A stretch of DNA of 11,742 nt. Origin: RH2-MAG17b sp035945515 (lineage in GTDB: Bacteria; Acidobacteriota; Terriglobia; UBA7540). Positions within the stretch are counted from its first letter, which is position 1. Each line of letters starts with the position of its first letter. This document shows positions 11,679 to 11,742 of this stretch, piece by piece. Made by a program: the position numbers and the translations under genes. The stretch lies in assembly GCA_035945515.1 (NCBI GenBank), contig DASZAE010000003.1:1-11742 (forward strand), read 5' to 3'. A model generated the notes under the pieces. It made no database searches. It saw nothing but the letters and a program-made list of their open reading frames with translations, and was not told where the DNA came from.

Positions 11679-11742
11679 TTATTGAGGATTACAAATTATA
11701 GTGACGACAAATGTTGTAGCGGCGGCCTCTGGCCGCCGGTTT
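11679..11742. mobile_element. Second copy of the TIR-REPIN element, cut by the right window edge
   Basis: The visible 64 bases align without gaps to 675-738 with four differences, all transitions: TIR arm, AT spacer, TGTAGCGGCGGCC arm and T-run. The right half lies outside the window. It starts one base after the CCA of tRNA-Ala. Confidence 0.75.

Overview
The window looks like chromosomal DNA from a GC-rich bacterium, most likely a member of Acidobacteriota. This is an inference. It rests on the MqnD type (futalosine menaquinone pathway, with an SPDSDD N-terminal motif), a TonB-like protein with a long cytoplasmic N-terminus and Gly-rich linker, the ileS-lspA-rluD cluster, and the density of short GTAG-headed palindromes between genes. 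No phage, plasmid or CRISPR hallmark is visible.

Layout, left to right. (1) 1-1640: two small redox genes on the plus strand, an AhpD-like carboxymuconolactone decarboxylase family protein and a ferredoxin-NADP reductase-like flavoprotein. They are separated by a 126-bp element with perfect 29-bp terminal inverted repeats. (2) 1734-6258: a minus-strand operon ileS > lspA > rluD with a TATAAT -10 box upstream. lspA and rluD overlap by 17 bp, while ileS and lspA are separated by a 210-bp gap full of palindromes. (3) 6388-8207: a TonB-family energy transducer, then about 510 bp without a clear gene but rich in repeats. (4) 8208-10358: mqnD, a terminator-like palindrome, tRNA-Lys(UUU) and folD. 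(5) 10347-11520: a hicB-hicA toxin-antitoxin pair whose toxin frame carries an amber stop at codon 6, then coaE. (6) 11602-11742: tRNA-Ala(UGC) with encoded CCA, followed one base later by a second copy of the 126-bp element, cut by the window edge.

The genes are mostly housekeeping: translation (ileS, two tRNAs, rluD for rRNA pseudouridylation), lipoprotein maturation (lspA), folate one-carbon metabolism (folD), CoA synthesis (coaE), menaquinone synthesis (mqnD) and outer-membrane energy transduction (tonB-like).

The most unusual content is between the genes. At least ten sites carry hairpins headed by the tetranucleotide GTAG (one by GGAG), mostly as inverted pairs. This is the architecture of REP/REPIN elements mobilised by RAYT (REP-associated tyrosine) transposases. 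Several sequence families coexist, stems are preserved by compensatory changes, and one REPIN is nested inside a TIR-bounded element present twice. No transposase lies in the window, so any mobilising enzyme must be elsewhere in the genome.
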